55,994 bases of DNA from Novosphingobium lindaniclasticum LE124 (lineage in GTDB: Bacteria; Pseudomonadota; Alphaproteobacteria; Sphingomonadales; Sphingomonadaceae), in the NCBI RefSeq assembly GCF_000445125.1, contig NZ_ATHL01000149.1:1-55994 (forward strand), read 5' to 3'. Shown piece after piece: positions 33,627-41,768 of the stretch. A model generated the notes under the pieces. It made no database searches, was not told the origin of the DNA, and was given only the letters and a program-made list of their open reading frames with translations. The stretch's first letter is position 1. Each line of letters opens with the position of its first letter. A program made the translations under genes and the position numbers.

Positions 33627-35603
33627 TCACCCCATTTTCTTGATAAGCCAGCCGAAATTACCGCCTCCGCGCGAGACCAGCCCCTGGATCACGAGTTGCT
33701 GCGTCGCCTGCGGACGGCCCTGGCCGTCCACCCAGAGCGAATCCTCCAGCGTCACCTCGCCCGCGCTGCTGCGGAACTGCCAGAGGCTGCCGTCGGGCAG
33801 AGCCATGCCCGCGCCCTGTCCGTCCTCGGTGAGGAGGACTTCGACGTGAGGCCCGAGGTGGAAGCGGATGGCGAAACCCACTTTGCCGCGATGGCCCTTG
33901 CGTCCGGCAGGGATCAGCACGTCCTCGCCGCGCAGTTCGCTGCCGTCGTCGCGCAGGATCAGGATGCGGCGATGGGTCAGGCCATAGCGCGCCTCGTAGC
34001 CGTTGTGGCTGGCCTCGATGCGGGTGGCATTGCCGCCGTTTTCCTGCACCAGCGTCTTGCGGTCTATATCGACTTCGCTGACGCCGCCGCCGATCGCGCC
34101 GTTGATCAGGACGGCGGTGGAATTGGCATCGTCAAGGGTGAGGGTGGAATGGGCGGCGGTGGCGCGGAGCCCCTGTTCGAGGCGCACCGGCACCAGCCCG
34201 CCGCCGCTCGCCGAACCGCCGCAGTTGACCACCAGGCGGTGGCCGGAATGCGACATCTCGAAGGCCAGCGTGGAGGCGCAGCCGTAGCGGGCGTGTGCGG
34301 GCAGCGGCGGCGGCGCCGTGTCGAACTGAAGGATCGACTTGTGCGCGAGCACGCGCTGGTAGCCCCACTGGCGCACCTCGCGCAGCGGGCGCGTGCGGAC
34401 GCCGGTGGCCTTGACGAGGGCGTTCACGTCTTCGCCATCGACGGCCCAGCCGCCCTGCCACGATCCCAGCGAGCCGTCGCCATGGGTCAGCGCCAGGAGC
34501 GGCGGAACCAGCAGTTCGATCACCCGCTCCACCGCCTTCGGCGCGTCCCTGCGGGTGGCGTGGTAGCAGTTGCGCAGCCGCACCAGCAGCGCGATGGCTT
34601 CCATCTGCGCGAGCGGGCTGCGGGACAGCACGCCGCCGTCGTCGCCGATCAGCTCGCCCAGAGCCTTGATCAGGCCCGCTTCGCCGTAGAGACGGCGAGG
34701 ACGCCCTTCCGGCAGCAACAGGCCGGCGGCGACGATGGCGCTCCAGCCGGCGACGGCGGCAAGTTCGTCCTCGGCGCGGCCGACATGGCGGTCCAGCCAG
34801 CGGGCGGTTTCGGAAATGTGGGCCAGCGTGCGGCTGCGCAGTGCCTTTTCGCCAGAGAGGATCAGGGGGGCGTGGGCCAGCCAGTTCATCAGCCGCGCGC
34901 CGGTATTGCCGACGTCCCAGGCCGGGCCTTTGCCGGGCTTCGCGGGCGGCTTCGGATTGGCCTGGAGCCAGGCAGTCAGGATGCGCTCGGCGGTGGGCGC
35001 ACCCTGCTCGCGCGGGCCGCAGGCCTCGAGGTCGGTAAGCCAGGAGAAACTGTGGACTACGCGCTCCAGCGGCGGCGTCACGCGGGACGGTCCGGCATAG
35101 TCGACCTGGGCGATCGGCGTCTTCGCTCCATGGATCAGGAAGTGCCCGGCACGCAGCGCGGTCCCTGCGGCGGCATGGCCGGGCAGCGTGTTGCTGACCG
35201 TGGCGAGCAGCCGGGTACGGGATTTTTTCCCCACGGGCGCGGAAAGCACCGAACCGGGAATGCCGAGGCGATAGGCGAAGCGGATGAAGCGCTCGCCGGG
35301 GCCGACCGCTGGCGAGGAGAAATCGGCGAGCGCCAGAGCACGGCCGCCGTCGATCTGGGCGATTTCCACATGCCGCTCGGCGCGAGGGGAGAGCAGTTCG
35401 TGATCCTCTACCGCGAAAGCCGAGATACCGGTGATATCGCCTTCGGGATAGGGTTCGTCGGACGCGGTCTTCAGGGCCGGCGATCCGCTAACGCTCTGGT
35501 TCAAGGCACCCTCCACACCGCCGACATGCGGCCCATCCGCCGAAGAAATCTCCCGGAGCCCGCCCGGGTTCCCATCAACGGGTTCCGTCGGGGAAGCCGG
35601 CAC
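33627..35603 (-). CDS. Heparinase II/III-like protein
   Basis: Up to 658 residues. The C-terminal two thirds look like the heparinase II/III beta-domain family: YGCASTLAFEMSHSGHRLVVNCGGS, AAHSTLTLDDANSTAV, HNGYEARYGLTHRRILIL and IRFHLGPHVEVLL, preceded by an alpha-helical toroid segment (ARLMNWLAHAPLILSG, AAVAGWSAIVAAGLLL). Members act as polysaccharide lyases or, as in sphingomonads, are uncharacterised housekeeping neighbours. The start is uncertain: the reading frame begins with GTG at 35603, but the first 90-100 residues look unlike the family and a later start is possible. It lies between rpe and purH on the same strand, an arrangement I associate with this order. Confidence 0.8.
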   Translation of the reverse strand: MPASPTEPVDGNPGGLREISSADGPHVGGVEGALNQSVSGSPALKTASDEPYPEGDITGISAFAVEDHELLSPRAERHVEIAQIDGGRALALADFSSPAVGPGERFIRFAYRLGIPGSVLSAPVGKKSRTRLLATVSNTLPGHAAAGTALRAGHFLIHGAKTPIAQVDYAGPSRVTPPLERVVHSFSWLTDLEACGPREQGAPTAERILTAWLQANPKPPAKPGKGPAWDVGNTGARLMNWLAHAPLILSGEKALRSRTLAHISETARWLDRHVGRAEDELAAVAGWSAIVAAGLLLPEGRPRRLYGEAGLIKALGELIGDDGGVLSRSPLAQMEAIALLVRLRNCYHATRRDAPKAVERVIELLVPPLLALTHGDGSLGSWQGGWAVDGEDVNALVKATGVRTRPLREVRQWGYQRVLAHKSILQFDTAPPPLPAHARYGCASTLAFEMSHSGHRLVVNCGGSASGGGLVPVRLEQGLRATAAHSTLTLDDANSTAVLINGAIGGGVSEVDIDRKTLVQENGGNATRIEASHNGYEARYGLTHRRILILRDDGSELRGEDVLIPAGRKGHRGKVGFAIRFHLGPHVEVLLTEDGQGAGMALPDGSLWQFRSSAGEVTLEDSLWVDGQGRPQATQQLVIQGLVSRGGGNFGWLIKKMG

Positions 35604-35652
35604 GGGGTGCCCGGGTCACCGTATCAAATCGTCACCGTCTTCAATCACCGGG

Positions 35653-36315
35653 TCAGGCGAGCCCCTTCAGGCCACGGATATTGGCGGCATATTGCGAAGG
35701 GCCTCCGCGGAAGGTCGCCGAACCCGCCACCAGCACGTCGGCGCCCGCCGCAACGCAGAGCGGCGCCGTTTTGGCATCGACGCCGCCGTCCACTTCCAGG
35801 CGGATGTCGCGGCCCGACTTGTCGATCATCTTGCGCACGGCCTCGATCTTGCGAAGCTGGCTGGAAATGAAGCTCTGGCCGCCGAAACCGGGGTTGACGC
35901 TCATGATGAGGACGAGGTCGATCTCGTCGATCAGGTAGTCCAGCATCTTGGCAGGCGTGGCCGGATTGAGCGAAATGCCCGCCTTCTTCCCGAGATTGCG
36001 GATCGTCTGCACCGTGCGGTGGACGTGCGGGCCCGCCTCGGGGTGGACGGTGATGTAGTCCGCGCCGGCCTCTGCGAAGGCTTCGAGATAGGCATCCACC
36101 GGGGAGATCATCAGGTGGACGTCGAACACTTTCGCCGAGTGCGGGCGAAGCGCCTTCACCACGGCCGGGCCTATGGTGATGTTGGGGACGAAGTGGCCGT
36201 CCATGACATCGACGTGGATCCAATCCGCGCCGGCTTCGTCGATCGCGCGGACTTCCTCGCCCAGACGGGCGAAGTCGGCGGACAGGATGGAGGGCGAGAT
36301 CAGCGGCGTGGTCAT
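35653..36315 (-). CDS. rpe: Ribulose-phosphate 3-epimerase
   Basis: 220 residues, normal length. TIM-barrel enzyme interconverting ribulose-5-phosphate and xylulose-5-phosphate. Landmarks: ISPSILSADFARLGEEV, WIHVDVMDGHFVPNITIGP (metal His/Asp), DVHLMI, ITVHPEAG, LIMSVNPGFGGQSFI and RLEVDGGVDAKTAPL. ATG at 36315 is preferred over longer frames to 36474. Transcribed toward the heparinase-like gene with a 49-base gap. Confidence 0.97.
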   Translation of the reverse strand: MTTPLISPSILSADFARLGEEVRAIDEAGADWIHVDVMDGHFVPNITIGPAVVKALRPHSAKVFDVHLMISPVDAYLEAFAEAGADYITVHPEAGPHVHRTVQTIRNLGKKAGISLNPATPAKMLDYLIDEIDLVLIMSVNPGFGGQSFISSQLRKIEAVRKMIDKSGRDIRLEVDGGVDAKTAPLCVAAGADVLVAGSATFRGGPSQYAANIRGLKGLA

Positions 36316-36548
36316 GATAAAGAACGGTACTCCTCGGGTGCGAAGGATAGGGCACCGGATGTTGGGGGTACAAGCGGCACGGCGCCGTTTTCCACACGCC
36401 ATATGGAGGATGTTCCCTATGCCCCCTCGCCGGCCCTTCCTGCCGGGCTTGTGAACTGCCAATTCAGAGTGCATTCACGGCTCAGATGGCAGTGCGGCGG
36501 CCGATATTTCATGGGCTTCCGGCCCTTGAATACATGATGGAACCGGAG

Positions 36549-37046
36549 ATGAGATTGACGTTTCCCAAGGCGCCCGTGGTGATTGCGGCAGGGCTTGCTG
36601 CCCTGGCCTTTTCCGTGCCGGCCGCCGCGCAGTATCGCGACGAAGTTCGCAACGACATGAGCCAGTGCCGCGCCGGCGGCGGCCCCGCCATCATGGTTAC
36701 CGTGGACGGGATCAAGTCGTCCGAAGGCCGCATGCGCGTCCAGTCGTACCGGGCCACCCCCGCCGAATGGCTTGCCAAGGGCAAGTGGCTGAAGCGGATC
36801 GAGGCGCCTGCCAAGGCGGGTTCGATGACCTTCTGCGTGCCGGTTCCGGCCTCGGGCACTTACGGCATCGCCGTGCGGCATGACGTGAACGGGAACGGCA
36901 AGACCGATCTCGGCTCGGATGGCGGGGCGATGTCGAACAATCCCTCGATCAACATCTTCAACCTCGGCAAGCCGAGCTACACCAAGGTTGGTGTGCCGGT
37001 GGGCAAGGAGGTGAAGTCGATCCGTATTCAGATGCGGTATATGTAG
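36549..37046 (+). CDS. DUF2141-family secreted protein
   Basis: About 165 residues. A signal peptide (MRLTFPKAPVVIAAGLAALAFSVPAAAQ) is followed by a small beta-sandwich domain with the DUF2141 hallmarks: MVTVDGIKSSEGRMRVQSY, TYGIAVRHDVNGNGKTDLG and the MSNNPSINIFNLGKPSY-like loop. Function unknown. The ATG at 36549 gives the neatest signal peptide; ATGs at 36534 and 36537 are in frame just upstream. It converges on the following nucleotidyltransferase gene. Confidence 0.85.
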   Translation: MRLTFPKAPVVIAAGLAALAFSVPAAAQYRDEVRNDMSQCRAGGGPAIMVTVDGIKSSEGRMRVQSYRATPAEWLAKGKWLKRIEAPAKAGSMTFCVPVPASGTYGIAVRHDVNGNGKTDLGSDGGAMSNNPSINIFNLGKPSYTKVGVPVGKEVKSIRIQMRYM

Positions 37047-37120
37047 TCTGGGCAGGCCGGTTGCGCCGGCCGTCACCACGAGGCTGGGATGGACGGCGGT
37101 ATAAAGCGCGAGGCGCGAGG

Positions 37121-37894
37121 CTAACCGGAGCCTTGGCGCCGCGCCAAGATCGCGCGGGCGTCCACGAGATCGGACGGCTTGTCCACATCGACCGCCGCCA
37201 GCCCATCGCGTGCAGCGACCAGGCGGGCATTCAGGCCGATTTTCGCGCCCAGGCGGGACAATGCCGCCGAAAGGGTAAGGCGGCCGAGCGCATAGCTCGC
37301 CAGCATGCCCAAACCAAGGCGCGCGGCAATGCGCCAGGGGCGCTTGCGATCGGCCTCGACCAGCTTCCAGGTCTCGATCGCCGCCTCGGCGCGCGCCGTT
37401 TTCAGCAGGAACAGGTTGCAGCCCGACCAGTGGCCGTCGGCGAAGCGCAAGTACGTGCGCCGCGATCCCGGCATGGCTGCCTCGATCGCCTCGCGCCGGG
37501 CCAGCAGCACGGAAACGTCGGCATCCTCGGGCGTGTCGCCGACGAAATCCCGCACCCAATCGCCGCGCAGCAGGGCATGGTCGGATGTCGTCACCAGCAT
37601 CGGCGCGCCGAGCAGGGCGAAGCCCGCCGCAACGCTGGCGCTGGGCCCGGCCTCGGCGGGAACCGTCTCGCAGCCGAGCAGTTCGGCGAGCGCAACCACC
37701 GCCGGGTCGTTGGCGACGACGGCCAAGCGCCTGATCCCGGCATCGCTCAGGGCCTCCACGACATGGGCGAGCATCGGCTTGCCTTCGAGTTCGACCAAGG
37801 CCTTGTGCGTCAGCCCTTCAGCCGCTGCGACCGGATCGGGAGAGCCGGGGCGCGAGCCTGCGAGTATCAGGGCGGAGGGCATGTCCCCTGTCAT
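37121..37894 (-). CDS. MobA-like NTP-transferase family protein
   Basis: 257 residues with a Rossmann-like NTP-transferase fold: SALILAGSRPGSPDP at the N-terminus (a changed form of the LAGG-x-G-x-R loop), KALVELEGKPMLAHVVEAL, LVTTSDHALL (metal-binding aspartate region) and a C-terminal LAAVDVDKPSDL as in MobA-type proteins. The target could be a sugar- or alcohol-phosphate. Its start overlaps the stop of the upstream gene (ATGA), linking it in a three-gene set with the Tam41-like and lipid-kinase genes. The loop change (SRPGSP) makes ordinary catalysis less certain. Confidence 0.8.
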   Translation of the reverse strand: MTGDMPSALILAGSRPGSPDPVAAAEGLTHKALVELEGKPMLAHVVEALSDAGIRRLAVVANDPAVVALAELLGCETVPAEAGPSASVAAGFALLGAPMLVTTSDHALLRGDWVRDFVGDTPEDADVSVLLARREAIEAAMPGSRRTYLRFADGHWSGCNLFLLKTARAEAAIETWKLVEADRKRPWRIAARLGLGMLASYALGRLTLSAALSRLGAKIGLNARLVAARDGLAAVDVDKPSDLVDARAILARRQGSG

Positions 37895-38805
37895 GCCGGC
37901 CTGCGCTCCATGGCTTTCTTGGCGCGCCAGACGTGCCAGAGCACGCCGGGCGCCGACAGCACAGGATGCCGCTCGCGCCAGGGGGTGATCGTCACCGGCA
38001 CGCCGGTATGGCGTTCGATCTTCCAGGCGGCATAGCGCGCGGCGCCTTCGAAAGTGGTCGAAGCCTTGAGCAGGCGCAGCACGTTGTAAGGCTTGCCCAA
38101 ACGCTGGCGGCGTTTCCACCACGCCAGCATGCGGCGGCGATCGCGCGGTGAAAGCTGCGGGTGCAGCGTGCCGCTGGGCAGGCGTTCGAAACGGACATCG
38201 TCGGCGGTGAGTGCCAGCGGCAGCAGCCCGTCGAAGTGCTCGCGGTTTACGGAAAGGATGGAGTCCTCCCGGCCGGCTTTCTCCACCCGGAACTCGGCGG
38301 CATACGTCGCGCGAAACAGCGCCCGCCAGTAATCCCCGGCGGTGCCGGTCTCAGGCCCGAGCGCAACCGCGAGCCGGGCGGCGGTGCGGGCGGCGCCGGA
38401 CACGGCGGCGGCGACGCGGCTCAGCGCAGCCTCGTCCCGCTGCCAGGCGATACCGCTCGGCTGGACGAAACGCGCCCAGATCGTGGTGTCGAGCAGTTCA
38501 CCGGCGGCGGCGGCGCGGAAGGTATCCAGTGCCATCGTCGCGACTTTGGCCCGCAGGGGGACGCCCTGCCAGGTCCATTCATGATAGCTGACGCGCGGCC
38601 AGATCTTCTCGACCTGCGGGCCTTCGGTGAGGACGTAGAAGTCCAGCACGCCATCGAGCGATCCCGTGCGCAAGTTGGAGCCGTAGAACAGCACCGCCAC
38701 CGCATTGCCGGCGGCCAGCGCCAGACGCTCCGCAAAAGCGCGGACTTCAGGCACGACAGGACGCTGGAGCGCCGCCGTGACGCGCCCCTCGAGATCTTGA
38801 GTCAT
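37891..38805 (-). CDS. Nucleotidyltransferase-fold protein resembling Tam41-type CDP-diacylglycerol synthase
   Basis: About 304 residues. An YGSNLRTGS motif (41-49) and DGVLDFYVL (51-59) are followed by QGVPLRAKVATM and ARFVQPSGI (about 111-119). This order (YGS, LDF, a G-x-x-LK/R strand, then an RxQKP/RFVQP helix) is what I remember from mitochondrial Tam41, the phosphatidate cytidylyltransferase. The match is by eye only. If right, the protein would make CDP-diacylglycerol from phosphatidate and CTP at the membrane face. It lies between the lipid-kinase gene (52 bases upstream if the GTG start at 38823 is used, 70 with the ATG chosen here) and the MobA-like gene (ATGA overlap). Otherwise it is an uncharacterised NTase-fold protein. 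Confidence 0.5.
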   Translation of the reverse strand: MTQDLEGRVTAALQRPVVPEVRAFAERLALAAGNAVAVLFYGSNLRTGSLDGVLDFYVLTEGPQVEKIWPRVSYHEWTWQGVPLRAKVATMALDTFRAAAAGELLDTTIWARFVQPSGIAWQRDEAALSRVAAAVSGAARTAARLAVALGPETGTAGDYWRALFRATYAAEFRVEKAGREDSILSVNREHFDGLLPLALTADDVRFERLPSGTLHPQLSPRDRRRMLAWWKRRQRLGKPYNVLRLLKASTTFEGAARYAAWKIERHTGVPVTITPWRERHPVLSAPGVLWHVWRAKKAMERRPA

Positions 38806-38875
38806 GGGATCATGGTCGGGCACCGATGGCTCGAAATCAAGCGCACCGATGTCGCACTCCGCAATTCGGCGATGG

Positions 38876-39964
38876 TCAGGGGACGACGAAAGTCAGCTGA
38901 GGGCCTTCTTCGAGCAGGTAGTCGCCGGCCGGAAACGATTCGCCATCGAGGATGAACGAGCCGCCGAGTTCCAAATCCACGGCACTGGCGCTCAGGCGAT
39001 GGGTGCCGCGGCGCTCCAGGAACCTGCCGTTCAGGCCGAACAGGATCGCCGGCAGAAGGGCGATGATCCAGCGCACCGGCCAATCGATCACGCCCAGCTT
39101 CATGCCGGGCGCAACGTCGCTGCCGAAGGGGCGCGCGCCGAGCGGGAACTTCTCGAAAGTGGTGGCGACGGCCATGAACCTTTCGTCGGGGTTGCCGGGG
39201 CCGGTATAAGCAAGCTCGCGGCCGGTGTGCCGATCGATCAACCGCATCGGCGTACAGGAGCGCCAGGGATTCCCCAACCGCCCGAACAGCGTCTGGATCA
39301 TGGCCCAGAGCACGCTGAGACCGACCGCGAAGCTGTTGAAGGCACCGCGGCGATGGGCTTCCTGGCCGGCCTCGGTCGCGAGTGCGAAAGCGCCGGTGCC
39401 CAGGATGAAGCCCATGATGTGGCCGCTGCTCGAATCCCTGGACGAGATGCGCAGCGGGCGGCGAGTCACGGTCTTGCCCTTGTGGGCGGCGGCCAGCGCC
39501 TCCGCTAGCGACCAGTGAGTCGGCAGTCCGATATCGATGGCCAGGGCATTGGTCTTGCCCTTGGGCAGCACCATCAGCGTGGGCCATTCCTCTCCGAAGA
39601 TGTCTGCGCCGCAAGTCAGGACGTCACGCACCGTGCCGTCGCCGCCGTCCACCACCAGATAGTCGATGCCGCGGCGCGCGAAGCCGTCGAGCACCCGGTG
39701 GAGATCCTGGCGCGTGCGCGGGGTCTCGGTGAGGATGTTGGAGCAATCCTCCATCTCGGCCGCACGGCCTTTGTTGCGATGGCTGCGAGGATTGCGGATG
39801 ATACCTACGAGAGGAACGGCGCGGCCGCGACGGGCCGCACGCGCAGGAGCAGTGCCCTTGCGCTTGCCTTGCTCGCCGAAGGTCGGCAGCGTTTCGAATT
39901 CGTAAATGGTTCCGTACACGGGCCCTATGTAGGGATGCCGCAGACGAAAATCATCAGGAAACAT
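38876..39964 (-). CDS. Diacylglycerol kinase-family lipid kinase
   Basis: Up to 362 residues. The DAGK catalytic domain is clear: VGIIRNPRSHRNKG (about 53-66), LVVDGGDGTVRDVL with GGDGT at 107-111, LPKGKTNALAIDIG and IMGFILGTGAFALA. C-terminal SFILDGESFPAGD closes the second beta domain. It phosphorylates diacylglycerol or a related lipid using ATP. Start uncertain: 39964 ATG has no clear site, while a GTG at 39919 is preceded by AGGGC. First in a minus-strand set with the Tam41-like and MobA-like genes and divergent from the CDP-alcohol phosphotransferase. Confidence 0.88.
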   Translation of the reverse strand: MFPDDFRLRHPYIGPVYGTIYEFETLPTFGEQGKRKGTAPARAARRGRAVPLVGIIRNPRSHRNKGRAAEMEDCSNILTETPRTRQDLHRVLDGFARRGIDYLVVDGGDGTVRDVLTCGADIFGEEWPTLMVLPKGKTNALAIDIGLPTHWSLAEALAAAHKGKTVTRRPLRISSRDSSSGHIMGFILGTGAFALATEAGQEAHRRGAFNSFAVGLSVLWAMIQTLFGRLGNPWRSCTPMRLIDRHTGRELAYTGPGNPDERFMAVATTFEKFPLGARPFGSDVAPGMKLGVIDWPVRWIIALLPAILFGLNGRFLERRGTHRLSASAVDLELGGSFILDGESFPAGDYLLEEGPQLTFVVP

Positions 39965-40090
39965 TCACTGACACATTAAGGTTACAGTTGTATGGCGCTT
40001 TTGCGCCACTTGCAAGACCGGCAAAAACGGTCGCATTTTCCGCAAGTCGCAGCGTTGCCTCGGGCAAAGGGACGGATTACGGCCGCGAAC

Positions 40091-41239
40091 ATGGTCGAAC
40101 ATGACAATCCCCCTCGCGTCGTCACCGTCGGCGAAAACCCGGTCAAGCTCTGGGGCCTGACCATGGCCGAGCGCGTAGCTCGCATCGCGCGCGCCAATGG
40201 CGCCCTGCCCGACAGCCGGTTGGCGACGGCGGCTCCGCAGGGCGCAGTAATCCTCTCGAACGCGGCTTTCGCGTGGGATCCGGGCTGGTTCAAATACGTC
40301 ACATCGCGCCGGGGCATGGTCCTCACCCTTGGCGGCGTTCCGGCGCTGGCCCATGCCGCCGACCCCGCGCAAGCGGCGCGAATCGCCGAGGCCATGGCTG
40401 CCGGTTCCTCCCTTGCGGATGTGAGTGGCCTTACCGTCGTCGCCTACGAAAGCGGACCCACCATAGAGAACAAGCAGCTTCGCAAGCGCGAAACGCCGTT
40501 CCTCATGGCTTTAAGCCCGCAGTCGGTCCGCACGATCGAGCGTGCCAGCTATTTCGGAGCCTACAAGGGCGTGACCGACGTGCTGACCAAGTATCTCTGG
40601 CCCGAGTGGGCGCTGGTGCTGACGCGGATCTGCGCCAGGCTGCACATCACCCCGAACATGGTGACCGCCGTAGGTGCCGCGTTCTGTGTGCTGGCCACCG
40701 TCCTCTTCGCTTATGGGCATTACTGGCTGGGCATGGCTCTCGGCCTCGTGTTCATGGTGCTGGATACCGTGGACGGCAAACTTGCGCGGTGCACGATCAC
40801 CTCTTCCGAGTGGGGCAACGTGGCCGACCACGGCATGGACCTGGTCCATCCGCCGTTCTGGTGGTGGTTCTGGGCGACCGGCCTGGCGACCTGGGGCCTC
40901 GCCTATGACGATGCCACGTTCTGGTGGGTGCAGGGTGCGATTCAGGGCGGCTATGTAGTGCAGCGCCTGATCGAGGGCCTGTTCATGAAGCAGAACGGCC
41001 TCATGCACATCCACGTCTGGCGCAAGTTCGACAGCCGGTTCCGCCTGATCACGGCGCGCCGCAATCCGAACATGGTGATCCTGTTCGTGGCCATGCTGTT
41101 CTCTCGCCCGGACATCGGCCTCGTCGTCGTGGCGTGGTGGACTGTCGTTTCGTGCCTCATCCACGCCGTCCGTCTGGTTCAGGCATGGATAGTGCGCGCG
41201 CGCGGCGGTACGATCACCTCCTGGCTCTCGGACGCCTGA
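40091..41239 (+). CDS. CDP-alcohol phosphotransferase with an extra N-terminal domain
   Basis: About 382 residues. The CDP-alcohol signature is complete: D225 and D228-G in DTVDGKLAR, then after eight residues GNVADHGMD with the last aspartates near 246 and 250. It is preceded by HITPNMVTAVGAA, and several membrane helices follow. The first 165 residues (NPVKLWGLTMAERVARIARANG ...) are not part of the core. They look like a degenerate nucleotidyltransferase domain, as in the fused enzymes that make di-myo-inositol phosphate (IPCT/DIPPS), but the catalytic GxGxR loop is missing. The headgroup is unknown. An ATG at 39992 would add 33 residues that look unconserved. The HIT gene follows after 13 bases. 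Confidence 0.85.
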   Translation: MVEHDNPPRVVTVGENPVKLWGLTMAERVARIARANGALPDSRLATAAPQGAVILSNAAFAWDPGWFKYVTSRRGMVLTLGGVPALAHAADPAQAARIAEAMAAGSSLADVSGLTVVAYESGPTIENKQLRKRETPFLMALSPQSVRTIERASYFGAYKGVTDVLTKYLWPEWALVLTRICARLHITPNMVTAVGAAFCVLATVLFAYGHYWLGMALGLVFMVLDTVDGKLARCTITSSEWGNVADHGMDLVHPPFWWWFWATGLATWGLAYDDATFWWVQGAIQGGYVVQRLIEGLFMKQNGLMHIHVWRKFDSRFRLITARRNPNMVILFVAMLFSRPDIGLVVVAWWTVVSCLIHAVRLVQAWIVRARGGTITSWLSDA

Positions 41240-41252
41240 GGGAGGATCGACG

Positions 41253-41681
41253 ATGAACGCGACGATGGAAAAGTTCGGCTACCCCCACACGCTCGTCGCG
41301 GAATTCGCGCATTGGGCGGTTCTGGCGCGGCCCACGCAGCCGACTCTGGGATCGCTGGTGCTTGCCGCTAAATCCGACGCCACGGCGTTCGGCGCGCTGC
41401 CGGCGGAGAGCCATGCCGACCTGAAGCTGGCCACGGCCGCGATAGAGGCGGCGCTGCGGAAAGCGGTCGGCTATGATCGGCTCAACTACCTGATGCTGAT
41501 GATGGTGGACCCGCATGTCCACTTCCACGTGATCCCGCGCTACGAAGGCGCGCGGGAGTGGCAGGGGCAGGAATTCGTGGATTGCGGCTGGCCCAAGGTC
41601 CCCGACCTGGGCCATGCCGTGGCTTTGGACGGCGACGATCTGGCCGCGCTGGTGGAGTGGCTCAAGGAGCACTTCGGCTAG
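41253..41681 (+). CDS. HIT-family nucleotide hydrolase/transferase
   Basis: 142 residues with the histidine triad DPHVHFHVIPRY (His 88, 90, 92). HIT enzymes act on nucleotide-phosphate bonds such as Ap4A or AMP-X. The GGGAGG site lies just before the ATG. It follows the CDP-alcohol phosphotransferase by 13 bases and is likely co-transcribed; it could clear nucleotide by-products, but this is inference. Its stop is 50 bases from a long perfect hairpin. Confidence 0.88.
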   Translation: MNATMEKFGYPHTLVAEFAHWAVLARPTQPTLGSLVLAAKSDATAFGALPAESHADLKLATAAIEAALRKAVGYDRLNYLMLMMVDPHVHFHVIPRYEGAREWQGQEFVDCGWPKVPDLGHAVALDGDDLAALVEWLKEHFG

Positions 41682-41730
41682 AGGATTTCAGTCAGGTAGA
41701 GACGCCTGACGGCTCCGAAACGGCTTTAAC

Positions 41731-41759
41731 CGTCGTCCCGGGTCAAGTCCGGGACGACG
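41731..41759. repeat. Perfect GC-rich hairpin (CGTCGTCCCGG element)
   Basis: CGTCGTCCCGG, loop GTCAAGT, CCGGGACGACG: an 11-bp perfect stem. This motif (CGTC.TCCCGG, CTTGA/TCAAG loop) is a widespread intergenic repeat in alphaproteobacteria. It lies between convergent genes and may limit readthrough. Confidence 0.7.
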
Positions 41760-41768
41760 CGGCTTTTC

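Noticed and set aside
33696..35870. Long plus-strand frame opposite the heparinase-like gene
   Set aside because: Antisense shadow without ribosome site or domain.
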